Source: Ectorhizobium quercum (lineage in GTDB: Bacteria; Pseudomonadota; Alphaproteobacteria; Rhizobiales; Rhizobiaceae). Taken from it: DNA of 64,000 bases. The stretch covers positions 1 to 64,000 of the forward strand of contig NZ_JANFPI010000003.1 in assembly GCF_026552795.1 (NCBI RefSeq), in the 5' to 3' direction. The first letter of the stretch is position 1. Every line of letters begins with the position of its first letter. Positions 36,867-45,798 of this stretch are shown one piece after another. Both the position numbers and the translations under genes were made by a program. Below the pieces are notes generated by a model. It worked only from the letters and a program-made list of their open reading frames with translations. It did no database searches and was not told where the DNA came from.

Positions 36867-38087
36867 TCAGCGCACGACGGGCAGTTTCAGGTCGAGGTTC
36901 GCGCCATCGAAGAAGACGCGGATCTCGGGATCGCGGCTCGGCAGGATGACGGTGGCAAGGCCCGGCGTGGTGATTTCGCCGCGCTGGTTTTCGCCCCACA
37001 GCTCGATATCCACCAGCGCATGGCCGTCCTCGACGTATTTGCGTGACACCTTGCCCTTGCACCAGGTGCTGTCGCCCATCGTGTTGAACCGGCGCATTTC
37101 GGTGCGCACGCGCTTCAGGAAGCCGGCGTCGCCCATCCAGTTGGTCACGAGCGAGCACATCCAGGACGAGCGCTGCGGACCGTAGTCGTAAACGCCCGGC
37201 ACACCCACCTCCCGGGCCGTGGATTCACGGTGGTGGCCGATGCCTGTGTATTCGATGCCGCCGCCCGCTTCCGGATTGCGGAAGAAATGGCCCGGATGCT
37301 TGATCGCCGCCTTGAACACGACGCCGTGCGTGTGGCCGCGGCCGCAGCCGACGAGGAAGCCCATCGTATCCATCAGCGACAGGGGGCCACGGACGATCGG
37401 ATCGAGCATCTCGCCCTCGGTGACGTCTTCCCAGTAGCGCACGTTGGCGCCGCGGATGCGGGCCTCCTCACGCAGGATCGCCTCGTCGATCTGATCGTAT
37501 TCCTCCCGGGTGTATTCGTGGGTCTTGATATCGTTGTACTTGCCGGCCTCGCGGGCCGCCTTGCGCTCGTGACGGGTGCAGGTGCCGAGCGCCCGGGCGA
37601 CCAGTTCGCCGCGCTGGTTGGAATAGCTTGCCTCGACATATTGCAGAACGAGACGGCCGGAGAACTTGCTTTCCTTCTCCTCGACGCCGACCACGCGCTC
37701 GATGGCGCTGATCCGGTCGCCCGGACGGATGTGGCGGAACAGTTCCCAGTCGTTGCCGGCATAGAAACCGTGAACGCCCGGCAGGCCCCAGCGGGTGCGA
37801 CCGACCCAGCCGAAGGCCATCGGGAACATCGGATGCGCAACCTGCCCGCCGTAGCGGCTGTTGCGCCCGTATTCCTGCTCGCGGTAGAGCGGGTTCAGAT
37901 CGCCGATGCCGTTGCACCAGTTGCGCAGCGTATCGCTCGTGGCGTCCTGGAGATAGGGACCTTCGGGGCGCAGTTGCAGGCCGATCATCTGGCGGGCGGC
38001 GGCAACCGCCTCGTCGGTGATCTTGCCCTCGGCGGGCGCGCCGCCGACATCCTGCGTGGCGGTGTCGATAAGTTCAGCGGTGGTCAA
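36867..38087 (-). CDS. Double-hotdog (FAS1-like / MaoC) dehydratase
   Basis: This protein of about 406 residues has an N-terminal FAS1-like hotdog (SDTLRNWCNGIGDLNPLYRE, with Asp/Asn-type catalytic contacts) and a second, C-terminal hotdog (VRYWEDVTEGEMLDPIVRG). It probably hydrates or dehydrates an acyl-CoA. I prefer a TTG start at 38087 because GGAGGAAG lies about six bases upstream; a GTG at 38177 would add 30 poorly conserved residues. It is the first gene of the operon that ends with the CoA-ester lyase. Two predicted GntR operators lie upstream, at 38276 and 38425. Confidence 0.82.
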   Translation of the reverse strand: MTTAELIDTATQDVGGAPAEGKITDEAVAAARQMIGLQLRPEGPYLQDATSDTLRNWCNGIGDLNPLYREQEYGRNSRYGGQVAHPMFPMAFGWVGRTRWGLPGVHGFYAGNDWELFRHIRPGDRISAIERVVGVEEKESKFSGRLVLQYVEASYSNQRGELVARALGTCTRHERKAAREAGKYNDIKTHEYTREEYDQIDEAILREEARIRGANVRYWEDVTEGEMLDPIVRGPLSLMDTMGFLVGCGRGHTHGVVFKAAIKHPGHFFRNPEAGGGIEYTGIGHHRESTAREVGVPGVYDYGPQRSSWMCSLVTNWMGDAGFLKRVRTEMRRFNTMGDSTWCKGKVSRKYVEDGHALVDIELWGENQRGEITTPGLATVILPSRDPEIRVFFDGANLDLKLPVVR

Positions 38088-38275
38088 GGGATCTTCCTCC
38101 AGTTCGATTGCATCTGCTGCCGCGCCGTTCAGGGCGCCTCCCGGTTCCGAAACGGAGGCGGCCGATCTCCGGGACACTCCCCCGCATTCGCCGCCTCCCG
38201 AACCCGCCCGCCCGGCGCGGACGCCATTGCCCGGGCGGGACGGGTTCCAAGGTCCGTCACCAGACCTTTCGTCAA

Positions 38276-38287
38276 ATAATGCATTTT
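38276..38287. promoter_or_regulatory. Predicted second-GntR operator, site a
   Basis: ATAATGCATTTT matches the consensus ATAATGCATTAT at 11 of 12 positions. It lies in the AT-rich promoter region of the CoA-pathway operon. Confidence 0.55.
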
Positions 38288-38424
38288 ATATTATAATCGT
38301 CAATCTGCTTTTTGTGACCAGGAATATGAAATCTTCACATTCTCATAAAATTTCATGAATTTCCAACGCATTGACAGGCAAAAACTTAGATTGAACACCG
38401 ACCAGTCTCGCCGGATTATAATGG

Positions 38425-38436
38425 ATAATGCATTAT
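38425..38436. promoter_or_regulatory. Predicted second-GntR operator, site b (perfect palindrome)
   Basis: ATAATGCATTAT is a perfect 12-base palindrome in the gap upstream of the CoA-pathway operon. Related sites occur at the gntR gene, the LivK-type gene and the separate CoA-transferase gene. Confidence 0.62.
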
Positions 38437-38474
38437 TATTCCGCGCGGATGTTGCCCGCATGCCTGCCGACGGA

Positions 38475-39053
38475 TCAGAACACGACGTCGGCCGCCGTGG
38501 AGATTCCGGCGAAGCGGCGCAGGCCGGCAAGCGCGAAATCATGTTCGTCATCGCTCGCACCGGCGCAGCAATCCTCGAGCAGCACGCATTCGAAATCGCG
38601 ATCGTGACCCTCCCGCACCGCCGCGGACACGACACCGTTGGTCGAAACGCCGCAGAGCACCAGCCGCGTTATGCCTTGCGCACTGAGCAGCGGCGCAAGC
38701 GTCGTGCCGTAGAACGGGCTGACGCGGTGTTTGACGATATCGGCATCGCCCGCGCGGGGGGCGAAATCCGAAAACACCTCCGTCCCCCAGTGGCCGAGCT
38801 TGAAGATGCCGTTATCGCGGGCGCGGGAAAAGACCGGCGATCCCGGCGGGCATTCGCGGTAATCCGGCGAGAAGCCGACCCGCACGTAACCGATCATGAC
38901 ACCGGCGGCGCGGGCGCGCTCGATGGCGAGCGCGGTGTTGGCATAGACGTTGCGCTCGCGGCAGCGCGGCACATAGGTCTGGCCTCCCGCTCCATCCGGG
39001 TGCACCAGATCGTTGATCATGTCCATGACGAGAAGAATGCTGTCGGAAGGCAT
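38475..39053 (-). CDS. Cysteine hydrolase, isochorismatase family
   Basis: This 192-residue enzyme has the isochorismatase-like fold. It has the N-terminal Asp in LLVMDMINDLVHPDG, the Lys-region KHRVSPFYGT and the catalytic Cys in LVLCGVSTNGVVSAAV. Family members hydrolyse amides, N-carbamoyl compounds or esters. I chose the ATG at 39053 because AAAGGAGC precedes it; the frame extends upstream without a good start. It follows the gntR gene by 78 bp. Its substrate is unknown, but release of ammonia or carbamate from an N-containing precursor would fit. Confidence 0.87.
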   Translation of the reverse strand: MPSDSILLVMDMINDLVHPDGAGGQTYVPRCRERNVYANTALAIERARAAGVMIGYVRVGFSPDYRECPPGSPVFSRARDNGIFKLGHWGTEVFSDFAPRAGDADIVKHRVSPFYGTTLAPLLSAQGITRLVLCGVSTNGVVSAAVREGHDRDFECVLLEDCCAGASDDEHDFALAGLRRFAGISTAADVVF

Positions 39054-39131
39054 GGGCTGCTCCTTTGTTATGCCTGGTCCCGGATGCGGATCGCTGCCGG
39101 AACCGGGCCCCACGGAGCGCCGGGTTCCGGC

Positions 39132-39773
39132 CTAGCCGGTATATTCCGCCTTGAATTCGTCCCAGCCGGCGCGGATGTGGACGCGCAGGGCCGAAAGCAG
39201 GGCCGCCTCGTCGCGAGCGATGATCGCGGCCAGCATCTCCCGATGCTCGCTCGATGCCCTCTCGATGCGGTTTTCCAGCTTGTTGATCAGATCGAAGGGA
39301 TAGCGCGCCCACAGGATACGCACGAAACGCAGCGTTTCCGGCAGGTCGGCCGCCATGTAGATGGTCTCGTGGAAGCGATAGTTGACGACACGCACCGCAT
39401 CCCGGTCGCCCTTGGCAGCGGCGGTCTCGATCTCGCCCTGGAGTTCGCGCAGTTCCCGGATGGTTTCCGGCGTCAGGCGGCGGATGGCGGCCAGCGCCAG
39501 CTTCGATTCCAGCGTGACGCGCAGATCGACGATCTCCTCCGTCGCATTCATGTCGAAGGGCGCCACGACCGCGCCGCGATGGGAGGAGCCGAGCACGAAC
39601 CCCTCGGCCTCCAGAAGCTTGATCGCCTCGCGGACGGGTGTGATGCTGGTGCCGATCATCTCGGCCAGTTCGGCCTGCTTCAGCTTGGACCCCCGCGGAA
39701 AACGGCCCGAAATAATGCCTTCCCGCAGGTAGTCGGCAACGCGTTCTTCTTTCGTCTGATGCCTCAAGTCCAT
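39132..39773 (-). CDS. GntR-family (FCD) transcriptional regulator of the CoA-pathway block
   Basis: This regulator of about 213 residues has an N-terminal winged helix (FPRGSKLKQAELAEMIGTSIT, PVREAIKLLEAEGFV) and a C-terminal helical FCD domain with the metal-ligand-type His in FHETIYMAADL. The ATG at 39773 is preferred over the one at 39788. A predicted operator at 39821 sits between the promoter and the upstream gene, so autoregulation is likely. Six similar palindromes in the 38-47.6 kb interval suggest that it controls the whole block. Confidence 0.9.
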   Translation of the reverse strand: MDLRHQTKEERVADYLREGIISGRFPRGSKLKQAELAEMIGTSITPVREAIKLLEAEGFVLGSSHRGAVVAPFDMNATEEIVDLRVTLESKLALAAIRRLTPETIRELRELQGEIETAAAKGDRDAVRVVNYRFHETIYMAADLPETLRFVRILWARYPFDLINKLENRIERASSEHREMLAAIIARDEAALLSALRVHIRAGWDEFKAEYTG

Positions 39774-39820
39774 GCCTTTCCTGCACAAAGTTCATCAGGA
39801 AATAAACCGGAGAATGGTGC

Positions 39821-39832
39821 ATAATGCAATCT
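39821..39832. promoter_or_regulatory. Predicted second-GntR operator, site c (gntR promoter)
   Basis: ATAATGCAATCT matches the consensus at 10 of 12 positions; the overlapping TGCATAATGCA (39818-39828) is a perfect 11-base palindrome. It lies about 48 bp upstream of the gntR start, between gntR and the MBL-fold gene. Confidence 0.6.
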
Positions 39833-39833
39833 T

Positions 39834-40667
39834 TCATCGCGGCCTCCCCTCACGCGGCGAAGGCGGCAGGTCGAGCCGCACCACCTTTCCCTGTAGGTCC
39901 GGGGAGGCCGGCGGATAGAGGGAGACGATACGCGGATCGTGCGCGGGCACCACGTGGTCGTCGCTGTCGGCCAGTTCGCGGATGCGGTCATGGGCCGCGA
40001 TCATGTCGGAGAGATTGAAGGCGACCGCGAAGGGCACGCCGCGCTCGTACTCCTCGAAATAATGCAGGGCGTCCGAGGCGAGCACGACATAGCCCCGCGC
40101 GGTACGCACCCGCACGATCTCCTGGCCGGCGCAATGTCCGCCCACCCAGTGGACCGACACGCCATCGGCGATTTCCCGGTCGCGGCCATGCAGTTCCAGC
40201 CGTCCGGCATGAAGAAGATGCACGAGGCGGGCGATCTCGTCCGGCTCGTAGGCCCGGCGGAACCACCATTTCTCCATCCACGGTCCGGTGACATAGGCCA
40301 TCTCCTCCGCCTGCATGTAGAAGCGAGCGTTGGGAAAAGCATCGAGATGGCCGATATGGTCGTAATGGGCATGCGTGACGATCAGCGTGTCCACGGCGGC
40401 CGGATCGACGCCAAGCATCTTCAGCCCGTCCACGGGATGGATGAGAATGTCGTGGCCGTGATGCGCCGCCTTGTCCGGGTCCATGCCGGTGTCGACGACG
40501 ATGACGCGGTCGTCGCATTTCAGGAACCAGCAGTAGAAGTCGAGCGTTAACGGTTCGTCGGGCTTCGCTTCGAGAATATAATTCTGCCCGCGCCTGCGGC
40601 GTGGATTGACGCCGTAGCGGATGCCGTAGATTTCATATTCCGCCGTTGCGGCCGAGGCTGCATTCAT
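39834..40667 (-). CDS. MBL-fold hydrolase, N-acyl-homoserine-lactonase-like
   Basis: This 277-residue metallo-beta-lactamase-fold protein has the zinc-binding motif THAHYDHIGHLDAF (HxHxDH), a second histidine in VGGHCAGQE and the Asp in LASDALHY. It resembles the AHL-lactonase-like subgroup. In this catabolic setting a lactone or thioester intermediate is at least as likely a substrate as a quorum signal. The gene follows the LivF-type gene by 15 bp and is the last of the importer operon. Confidence 0.88.
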   Translation of the reverse strand: MNAASAATAEYEIYGIRYGVNPRRRRGQNYILEAKPDEPLTLDFYCWFLKCDDRVIVVDTGMDPDKAAHHGHDILIHPVDGLKMLGVDPAAVDTLIVTHAHYDHIGHLDAFPNARFYMQAEEMAYVTGPWMEKWWFRRAYEPDEIARLVHLLHAGRLELHGRDREIADGVSVHWVGGHCAGQEIVRVRTARGYVVLASDALHYFEEYERGVPFAVAFNLSDMIAAHDRIRELADSDDHVVPAHDPRIVSLYPPASPDLQGKVVRLDLPPSPREGRPR

Positions 40668-40682
40668 CGCCCTTGTCCTTGC

Positions 40683-41414
40683 CTATTCCGCCGCGGCCGC
40701 GCCCAGATAGGCGTCGATCGCCTCCTGCCGCGCCGCCTTGTCGCGCAACTCGCCCACGGCGCGATGGCCGACGATGCGGCCGCCGCGCAGGAAATGGATC
40801 TCGTCGCTGAGGCGCATGGTCATGGCGAGGTTCTGCTCGACCAGCACGATGGCCAGATTGCTTTCGCGGCGGATCGCCGACAGACGCTCGAACACGCGAC
40901 GGACCAGAAGCGGCGCCAGTCCCAGCGACGGTTCGTCAAGCAGCAGCAGGCGTGGGCCGGCCATCAGGCCGCGGCCGATGGCGAGCATCTGCTGTTCGCC
41001 GCCGCTCATGCGCCAGGCCGGGCCGTCGGCCCTGTCGGCGATTTCCGGAAACAGGTCGAGCACCATCGCCATGCGCTCGCGCCGCTCGGCAGCGCTCGCC
41101 TGATAACCGCCGAGAACGAGGTTTTCCCGCACGGTGAGATTGCCGACGACGGCGCGGCCTTCCGGCACGTAGACGATGCCGCGCCGCACCCGTTCGCGGG
41201 CGGGCAGGCCGTCGAGTTTCTCACCGTCGAAAACGACGCTTCCCGTACAGGGAATGAGACCGGCAATCGCCTTCATGCTGGAGGACTTGCCCGCACCGTT
41301 GGCGCCGAGCAGGGCGACGACCGCCCGTTCCGCCACATCGAACTCGATACGCTCGACCGCCTGGGCCTTCGCGCCGTAGAAAACCGAAAGGTCACTGACC
41401 GTGAGCAGGCTCAT
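40683..41414 (-). CDS. livF: Branched-chain-type ABC transporter ATP-binding protein LivF
   Basis: This 243-residue ATPase of the HAAT family has Walker A (GANGAGKSS), signature MSGGEQQMLAIGRGL and Walker B (LLLLDEPSLGLAP). Together with LivG it energises the LivHM channel. The start at 41414 overlaps the livG end. Confidence 0.93.
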   Translation of the reverse strand: MSLLTVSDLSVFYGAKAQAVERIEFDVAERAVVALLGANGAGKSSSMKAIAGLIPCTGSVVFDGEKLDGLPARERVRRGIVYVPEGRAVVGNLTVRENLVLGGYQASAAERRERMAMVLDLFPEIADRADGPAWRMSGGEQQMLAIGRGLMAGPRLLLLDEPSLGLAPLLVRRVFERLSAIRRESNLAIVLVEQNLAMTMRLSDEIHFLRGGRIVGHRAVGELRDKAARQEAIDAYLGAAAAE

Positions 41415-42189
41415 CTTCGTCGCTCCCCAGATAGATGCTGATCACCTGCGGATCGCGGCGGATTGCCTCCGGCGTGCCGCAGGCCACGCGCTCTCCGAAA
41501 TTCAGGACGTAGATTCGGTCGCAGATCGACATGACGAGATCCATGTCGTGCTCCACCACCACCATGACGAGGTCAGGCGAGGACAGCGCCTTGAGCGCCC
41601 GCGTCAGTTCACGCGTCTCGGCATTGTTGAGCCCCGCCGCCGGTTCGTCGAGCAGCAGCACGCGCGGCCGTCCGACGACGGCGCGGGCGATCTCCACGAG
41701 GCGCTGCATGCCGGGCGGCAATTGTCCCGGCAAAAGGTCCGCGGCGTCTCCAAGGCCGAAATCGGCCAGCGCCCGCACCGCCGCCGCGCGCATATCCTCC
41801 CGCTCGCGACGGCCACGCGGAAGGGGCAGGAAAGCATCGAGCCATCCCGCGTGATAATTGCGCGCCAGCCCCATCATGACGTTTTCGGCAACCGTCAGAT
41901 CCGGGCAGAGCGCCACCGTCTGGAAGCTGCGCACGATGCCCTTGTGCGCCCGCGCCGAGGGCGAAAGTCCGTCGAGCGGCTCGCCGGCATAGGCGATGGA
42001 GCCGCCCTGCGGTCGATAGGCCCCGGTGAGGCAATTGAAAAGGCTGGTCTTTCCAGCGCCGTTCGGTCCGATCAGCCCGGTGATCTCGCCGGCGCGGAAT
42101 TCCACATCCAGACCTTTCAGCACTTTCAGGCCGCCGAAAGACAGGGAAATGCCGTGTCCTTCGAGAAGGGCGTGTCCTGCCTCCATCAT
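41392..42189 (-). CDS. livG: Branched-chain-type ABC transporter ATP-binding protein LivG
   Basis: This ATPase has about 265 residues with Walker A (GPNGAGKTS), Walker B (VLLLDEPAAGLNNAE) and the switch region VVEHDMDLVM. The usual signature is replaced by LPPGMQRLVEIARAV, a slightly variant LSGG motif (LPPG). This might lower activity or simply be lineage variation. The start is one of the two adjacent ATGs at 42186-42189, overlapping the livM stop; the longer open frame reads through livM. Confidence 0.9.
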   Translation of the reverse strand: MMEAGHALLEGHGISLSFGGLKVLKGLDVEFRAGEITGLIGPNGAGKTSLFNCLTGAYRPQGGSIAYAGEPLDGLSPSARAHKGIVRSFQTVALCPDLTVAENVMMGLARNYHAGWLDAFLPLPRGRREREDMRAAAVRALADFGLGDAADLLPGQLPPGMQRLVEIARAVVGRPRVLLLDEPAAGLNNAETRELTRALKALSSPDLVMVVVEHDMDLVMSICDRIYVLNFGERVACGTPEAIRRDPQVISIYLGSDEDEPAHGQ

Positions 42190-43169
42190 CGTGCCTCCCT
42201 CAGGCGCTTGAAGGTCTCGCGCAGCTTCGGCGCGTAATGGACCATCAGGATGACGGCGATCAGCGCCGTGCCGTAGAACACCGGAATCCATGCGCCGGAA
42301 CCCGACATGACCTGTGGAACGAGCGTCAGGAAAGCGCCGCCCGCCAGAGCGCGCGGCAGGCTCAGGCCGTAGAAGCTGACGACGGAGCCGACCAGCAGGA
42401 AGATCGCCGACCAGAGCGTGAAACCGCTCGGCGAGACCGTCGAGCTTGCGAAGGCGAGCGTCGCGCCGGACAGGGCGGCGATGCCACAGCTGATGGCCAT
42501 GACGCTGATGCGCGCCCAGACGCGGCGGGTGCCGAACGCATCGGCCGCCGCCGGATGCGAGCGGGCGAGAAGCAGCGCCATGCCCTGACGCGACCGGCGC
42601 AGCCGCGCCACCGCCCAGGCGGCCACCACCAGCGCCAGAAGCGCCAGATAATAGCGCTGCATTCCGATGGCGATGCCGGGCAGAGCGGGTTTCGAAACGT
42701 AAAGCCCCTCGAAACCGCCGGTGAACCCGTCGGCATTGTTGACGATTTCCGGCAGGGCCAGTGCGAGCGCCATCGTGGAGACGGCGAGATAGATGCCCGA
42801 CAGATTGCGCGACGGCCAGGCGAAGCAGATGCCGAGCAGCACGCCGAGCACCACCGCCAGGGGCACGCTCAACAGAAACGGAATGCCGAGCCGGGTTTCC
42901 AGGATGGCGACCGTATAGGCGCCAACGGCGGCGAAGAAGCTGTGGCCGATGGAAACCTCCCCGCCATAGCGGACGAGGACGCTGACGGAAAGCACGCCGA
43001 TGGAGTTGGCGAAGCACACGCCGAGCGTGAAGAGCCAGGAACCGCTGAAGAACAGCGGCAGCAGGGCCAGCGCGGTGGTGACGGCGACCGTCGGCGTAAG
43101 CCAGACGGGCAATCCGACGCGATGGCTCAGCGAAAGGCGGCGGGACGGGGTGAGAAGGGTGTCAGACAC
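42186..43169 (-). CDS. livM: Branched-chain-type ABC transporter permease LivM
   Basis: This 327-residue permease has nine or so hydrophobic helices and the family motif GYxAxILxTRLGI-like region (AVGAYTVAILETRLGIPF). A cytoplasmic loop contains MALLLARSHPAAADAFGTR. It pairs with LivH. The livM start overlaps the livH stop by eight bases. Confidence 0.92.
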   Translation of the reverse strand: MSDTLLTPSRRLSLSHRVGLPVWLTPTVAVTTALALLPLFFSGSWLFTLGVCFANSIGVLSVSVLVRYGGEVSIGHSFFAAVGAYTVAILETRLGIPFLLSVPLAVVLGVLLGICFAWPSRNLSGIYLAVSTMALALALPEIVNNADGFTGGFEGLYVSKPALPGIAIGMQRYYLALLALVVAAWAVARLRRSRQGMALLLARSHPAAADAFGTRRVWARISVMAISCGIAALSGATLAFASSTVSPSGFTLWSAIFLLVGSVVSFYGLSLPRALAGGAFLTLVPQVMSGSGAWIPVFYGTALIAVILMVHYAPKLRETFKRLREAR

Positions 43170-44073
43170 GGGAGCCTCCCACTTTCAGCAATATGCCGTT
43201 CGGGAAAATGTTGAGCGCCATCAGGATGACGACCAGAAGGAAGGTGCTCGAAAATTCCGGCGAGACGTAGAAGGTGAACAGGTTCATGAAGATGCCGATC
43301 AGGATGCCGCCGACGAGGCAGCCCGGCAGGCTGGAAAAGCCGCCGAGAACCGCCGCGGCAAAGGCCTGAAGCATGAAGGTGGCGACCGTCGTCGCGCTGA
43401 GGAAGGTGGTCGGAACGATGAGCAGCGCACCGATGACGCCGAGCACCGCCGCCACGACCCAGGCGAAGAGATGGACGGAGCGCAGGTTCAGGCCGCAGAC
43501 CTCCGCTGCAAACGGGCTTTCCGACATGGCCCGGAAAGCGACGCCCAGCTTGGTGTGGTCGATGACGAAGAACAGCGCGCCGATGGTGACGACGGCCACG
43601 GCCAGCACCGTGAGGTCGTAGCTGGTGACGTGCAGGCCGAGCACCGACGTGCTGAACCGCGGCAGCGGCAGGTCGAGGCTGACGATATCGGCCCCGAAGA
43701 CCAGCAGCGTCACGCCCTGCACGATGAGCCCGACGCCGAGCGTGGCGATGGTCGCCGTAAGGTCGGATTCCAGCACCACCGGAGCCAGCACGGCGTAGCT
43801 GAGAAAGGCGATCGTCATGGCGGCGATCACCGCCAGCAGCACGGCCGTGCCCCAGGAAAGCTGGAGCATGTAGCCGCTCGACAGGCCATAGACCAGAAAG
43901 GCCGCAAGCCCGGCGACGTTGCCGTGGGCGAAGTTCACGACTTTCGAGCACTTGAAGATCATCACCAGCCCGAGCGCACCGAGCGCATAGAGACAGCCGG
44001 TGATCATGCCCGACCAGATCAGCGGAAAGAGGTCGCGCGCCAGCGCGCCGGCCATGTCGGCGAAACCGTTCAT
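43162..44073 (-). CDS. livH: Branched-chain-type ABC transporter permease LivH
   Basis: This permease has about 303 residues and eight helices. The N-terminal motif SGMITGCLYALGALGLVMIF and the signature region FAHGNVAGLAAFLVYGL are typical of LivH. I chose the ATG at 44073, which overlaps the upstream dehydrogenase stop (ATGA); the frame continues upstream inside that gene. Confidence 0.92.
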   Translation of the reverse strand: MNGFADMAGALARDLFPLIWSGMITGCLYALGALGLVMIFKCSKVVNFAHGNVAGLAAFLVYGLSSGYMLQLSWGTAVLLAVIAAMTIAFLSYAVLAPVVLESDLTATIATLGVGLIVQGVTLLVFGADIVSLDLPLPRFSTSVLGLHVTSYDLTVLAVAVVTIGALFFVIDHTKLGVAFRAMSESPFAAEVCGLNLRSVHLFAWVVAAVLGVIGALLIVPTTFLSATTVATFMLQAFAAAVLGGFSSLPGCLVGGILIGIFMNLFTFYVSPEFSSTFLLVVILMALNIFPNGILLKVGGSRV

Positions 44074-44966
44074 GACGGGTCCTCCGCCATGATTCCATCC
44101 TCGACGAGGCGGATGACACCGGGGAAATAACGCCCGCCGAGACCGTGCTCGACGGCTTTCTCGTAATAGCGACGCACGGTCTCGGCAGCCTTCAGGGGCA
44201 CGCCGGTTTCCTGCGCGAGCTGGAACACATAGTCGATGTCCTTCAGCACATATTCCGGCGGGAAGGAGCGTTCGGGAAAGTCGCGCGGCAGCATGGCCTT
44301 GCGGGCATGGTTGCGCAGCACGAAACTGTCGCCGGAGCCCCTGGAAACCGCATCCAGCAGAATTTCCGGGGAGACGCCTGCCCTTTCGCCCAGCACCATC
44401 ATTTCCGCGATGGTGACGACGTTTTCGAAGACCAGCATGTTGTTGACCAGCTTGAGCACCTGGCCCGAACCGATGTCGCCGCCATGCGTGATGTCGGTGG
44501 CGATGTGGGAAAGCAACGGACGAATGCGCTCGAAGACGGAGGCATGCGCGCCGACCATGATGGCGAGTTCGCCGCGCTGCGCCGCCTCGCGCGTGCGGGC
44601 GACCGGCGCGTCGGCGAAGGCAATGTCCCTTTGCGCCAGAAACGAGCCGACCTTGCGGGCCACCGCGACCGGCGTGGTGGAAAGATCGACGATTACCGCG
44701 CCCGGACGGACCTGAGCGGCGATCTCCGCCGTCACCGCCTCGACCTGCAGGCCGCCCGGCAGCGACAGGAAGATCGCATCGCTCTCCGCCGCCAGCGCCG
44801 CCGCCGTTTCGGCCGGCTCTGCCCCCGCCTCCGCCACCGCCGCAACGGCCGCCGCGTTCATGTCGAAGGCGAGAACGCGACCTTGGTGTTTCAGCGCCAT
44901 GTTGCGGCACATCGGGCCGCCCATGACCCCGAGTCCGATAAATCCAATGGTTTCCGTGCCAGTCAT
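44070..44966 (-). CDS. NAD(P)-dependent beta-hydroxyacid dehydrogenase (HIBADH family)
   Basis: This 298-residue enzyme has the N-terminal Rossmann motif IGFIGLGVMGGPMCRN, the substrate-binding motif DAPVARTREAAQRGELAIM and the catalytic lysine in QVLKLVNNMLV. It belongs to the group of 3-hydroxyisobutyrate dehydrogenases and tartronate semialdehyde reductases. It would oxidise a 3-hydroxyacid. Its position between the SDR gene and the LivH-type gene links it to the imported substrate. Confidence 0.92.
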   Translation of the reverse strand: MTGTETIGFIGLGVMGGPMCRNMALKHQGRVLAFDMNAAAVAAVAEAGAEPAETAAALAAESDAIFLSLPGGLQVEAVTAEIAAQVRPGAVIVDLSTTPVAVARKVGSFLAQRDIAFADAPVARTREAAQRGELAIMVGAHASVFERIRPLLSHIATDITHGGDIGSGQVLKLVNNMLVFENVVTIAEMMVLGERAGVSPEILLDAVSRGSGDSFVLRNHARKAMLPRDFPERSFPPEYVLKDIDYVFQLAQETGVPLKAAETVRRYYEKAVEHGLGGRYFPGVIRLVEDGIMAEDPS

Positions 44967-44970
44967 CGCA

Positions 44971-45720
44971 TCAATCCATCAACATGCCGCCGTTCACGTC
45001 GAGAACGGTTCCGGTAATCCAGTTCGAAGCAGGGGATGTCAGGAAAAGGATCGCCTGCGCGATATCTTCCGGCTGGCCGAAGCGTCCCAGCGGAACATTG
45101 CCGTTGGCAGACGGCGCCGCGCGCTGCGTGACCTTTTCCCACATGGGCGTTTCGACCGGGCCGGGGGCGACGACGCTGGCATAGACGCCGTGGGGCGCAC
45201 CGGCCTTGGCCACCCATTTCATCAGCCCGTGCACCGCCGACTTGGCGGCGACATAGGACGGGCCGGACGCAACCCCGCCGATCTTGGCGGCGATGGAGCC
45301 GAGCGCTACCATCTTGCCGTAGCCCTGGGCCTTCATGATCGGGAAGATCTCGCGCACCGGGTTGACCACGCCCATGAGATTGACGTCGAGAATGGAGCGC
45401 CATTCCTCGTCGGTCGACTCCTCGAGCGGGCAGTGCGAAATCGTGCCGGCGCACAGGACCAGCGTATCGATACGGCCGAATTCCTTCAGCACATCCGCCA
45501 CCAGCGTCCTTGTCGCCTCCTGCGAGGTGACGTCGTAGGAACGGCAATGGATATGTCCGTCGTCGAAATTCGCAAGTCCCGCGATATCGGTCGCGACGAC
45601 GGTCGCGCCCGCCTCGGCCAGAGCCTGCGTCGTGGCCCGGCCGATGCCGCCGCCGGCGCCGGTCACGAGCACGACACGGTCATCGAGACGCGCGGGCGCG
45701 CTGATCGGTATAAAGGTCAT
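44971..45720 (-). CDS. SDR-family oxidoreductase
   Basis: This 249-residue short-chain dehydrogenase has cofactor motif LVTGAGGGIGRAT near residue 20, LCAGTIS and the catalytic YVAAKSAVHGL. The substrate is unknown; 3-ketoacyl or sugar alcohols are common for this group. It follows the LivK-type gene by 78 bp and precedes the beta-hydroxyacid dehydrogenase gene by four bases. Confidence 0.91.
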   Translation of the reverse strand: MTFIPISAPARLDDRVVLVTGAGGGIGRATTQALAEAGATVVATDIAGLANFDDGHIHCRSYDVTSQEATRTLVADVLKEFGRIDTLVLCAGTISHCPLEESTDEEWRSILDVNLMGVVNPVREIFPIMKAQGYGKMVALGSIAAKIGGVASGPSYVAAKSAVHGLMKWVAKAGAPHGVYASVVAPGPVETPMWEKVTQRAAPSANGNVPLGRFGQPEDIAQAILFLTSPASNWITGTVLDVNGGMLMD

Positions 45721-45798
45721 TCCATCCTCCTCCCGGATTGAAGACTGAGATTGGAGTGCCCGTCCGCCTCCCCGCGGACAGGCACCTAAATGCGCATC

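Larger units (their letters stand above)
38088..38474. other. Intergenic control region of the CoA-pathway operon
   Basis: These 387 bases lie between the cysteine hydrolase gene and the double-hotdog dehydratase gene. The part from about 38270 to 38445 is AT-rich, unlike its surroundings, and holds two matches to ATAATGCATTAT. The remainder is GC-rich and probably transcribed leader. No other gene is seen. Confidence 0.55.
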
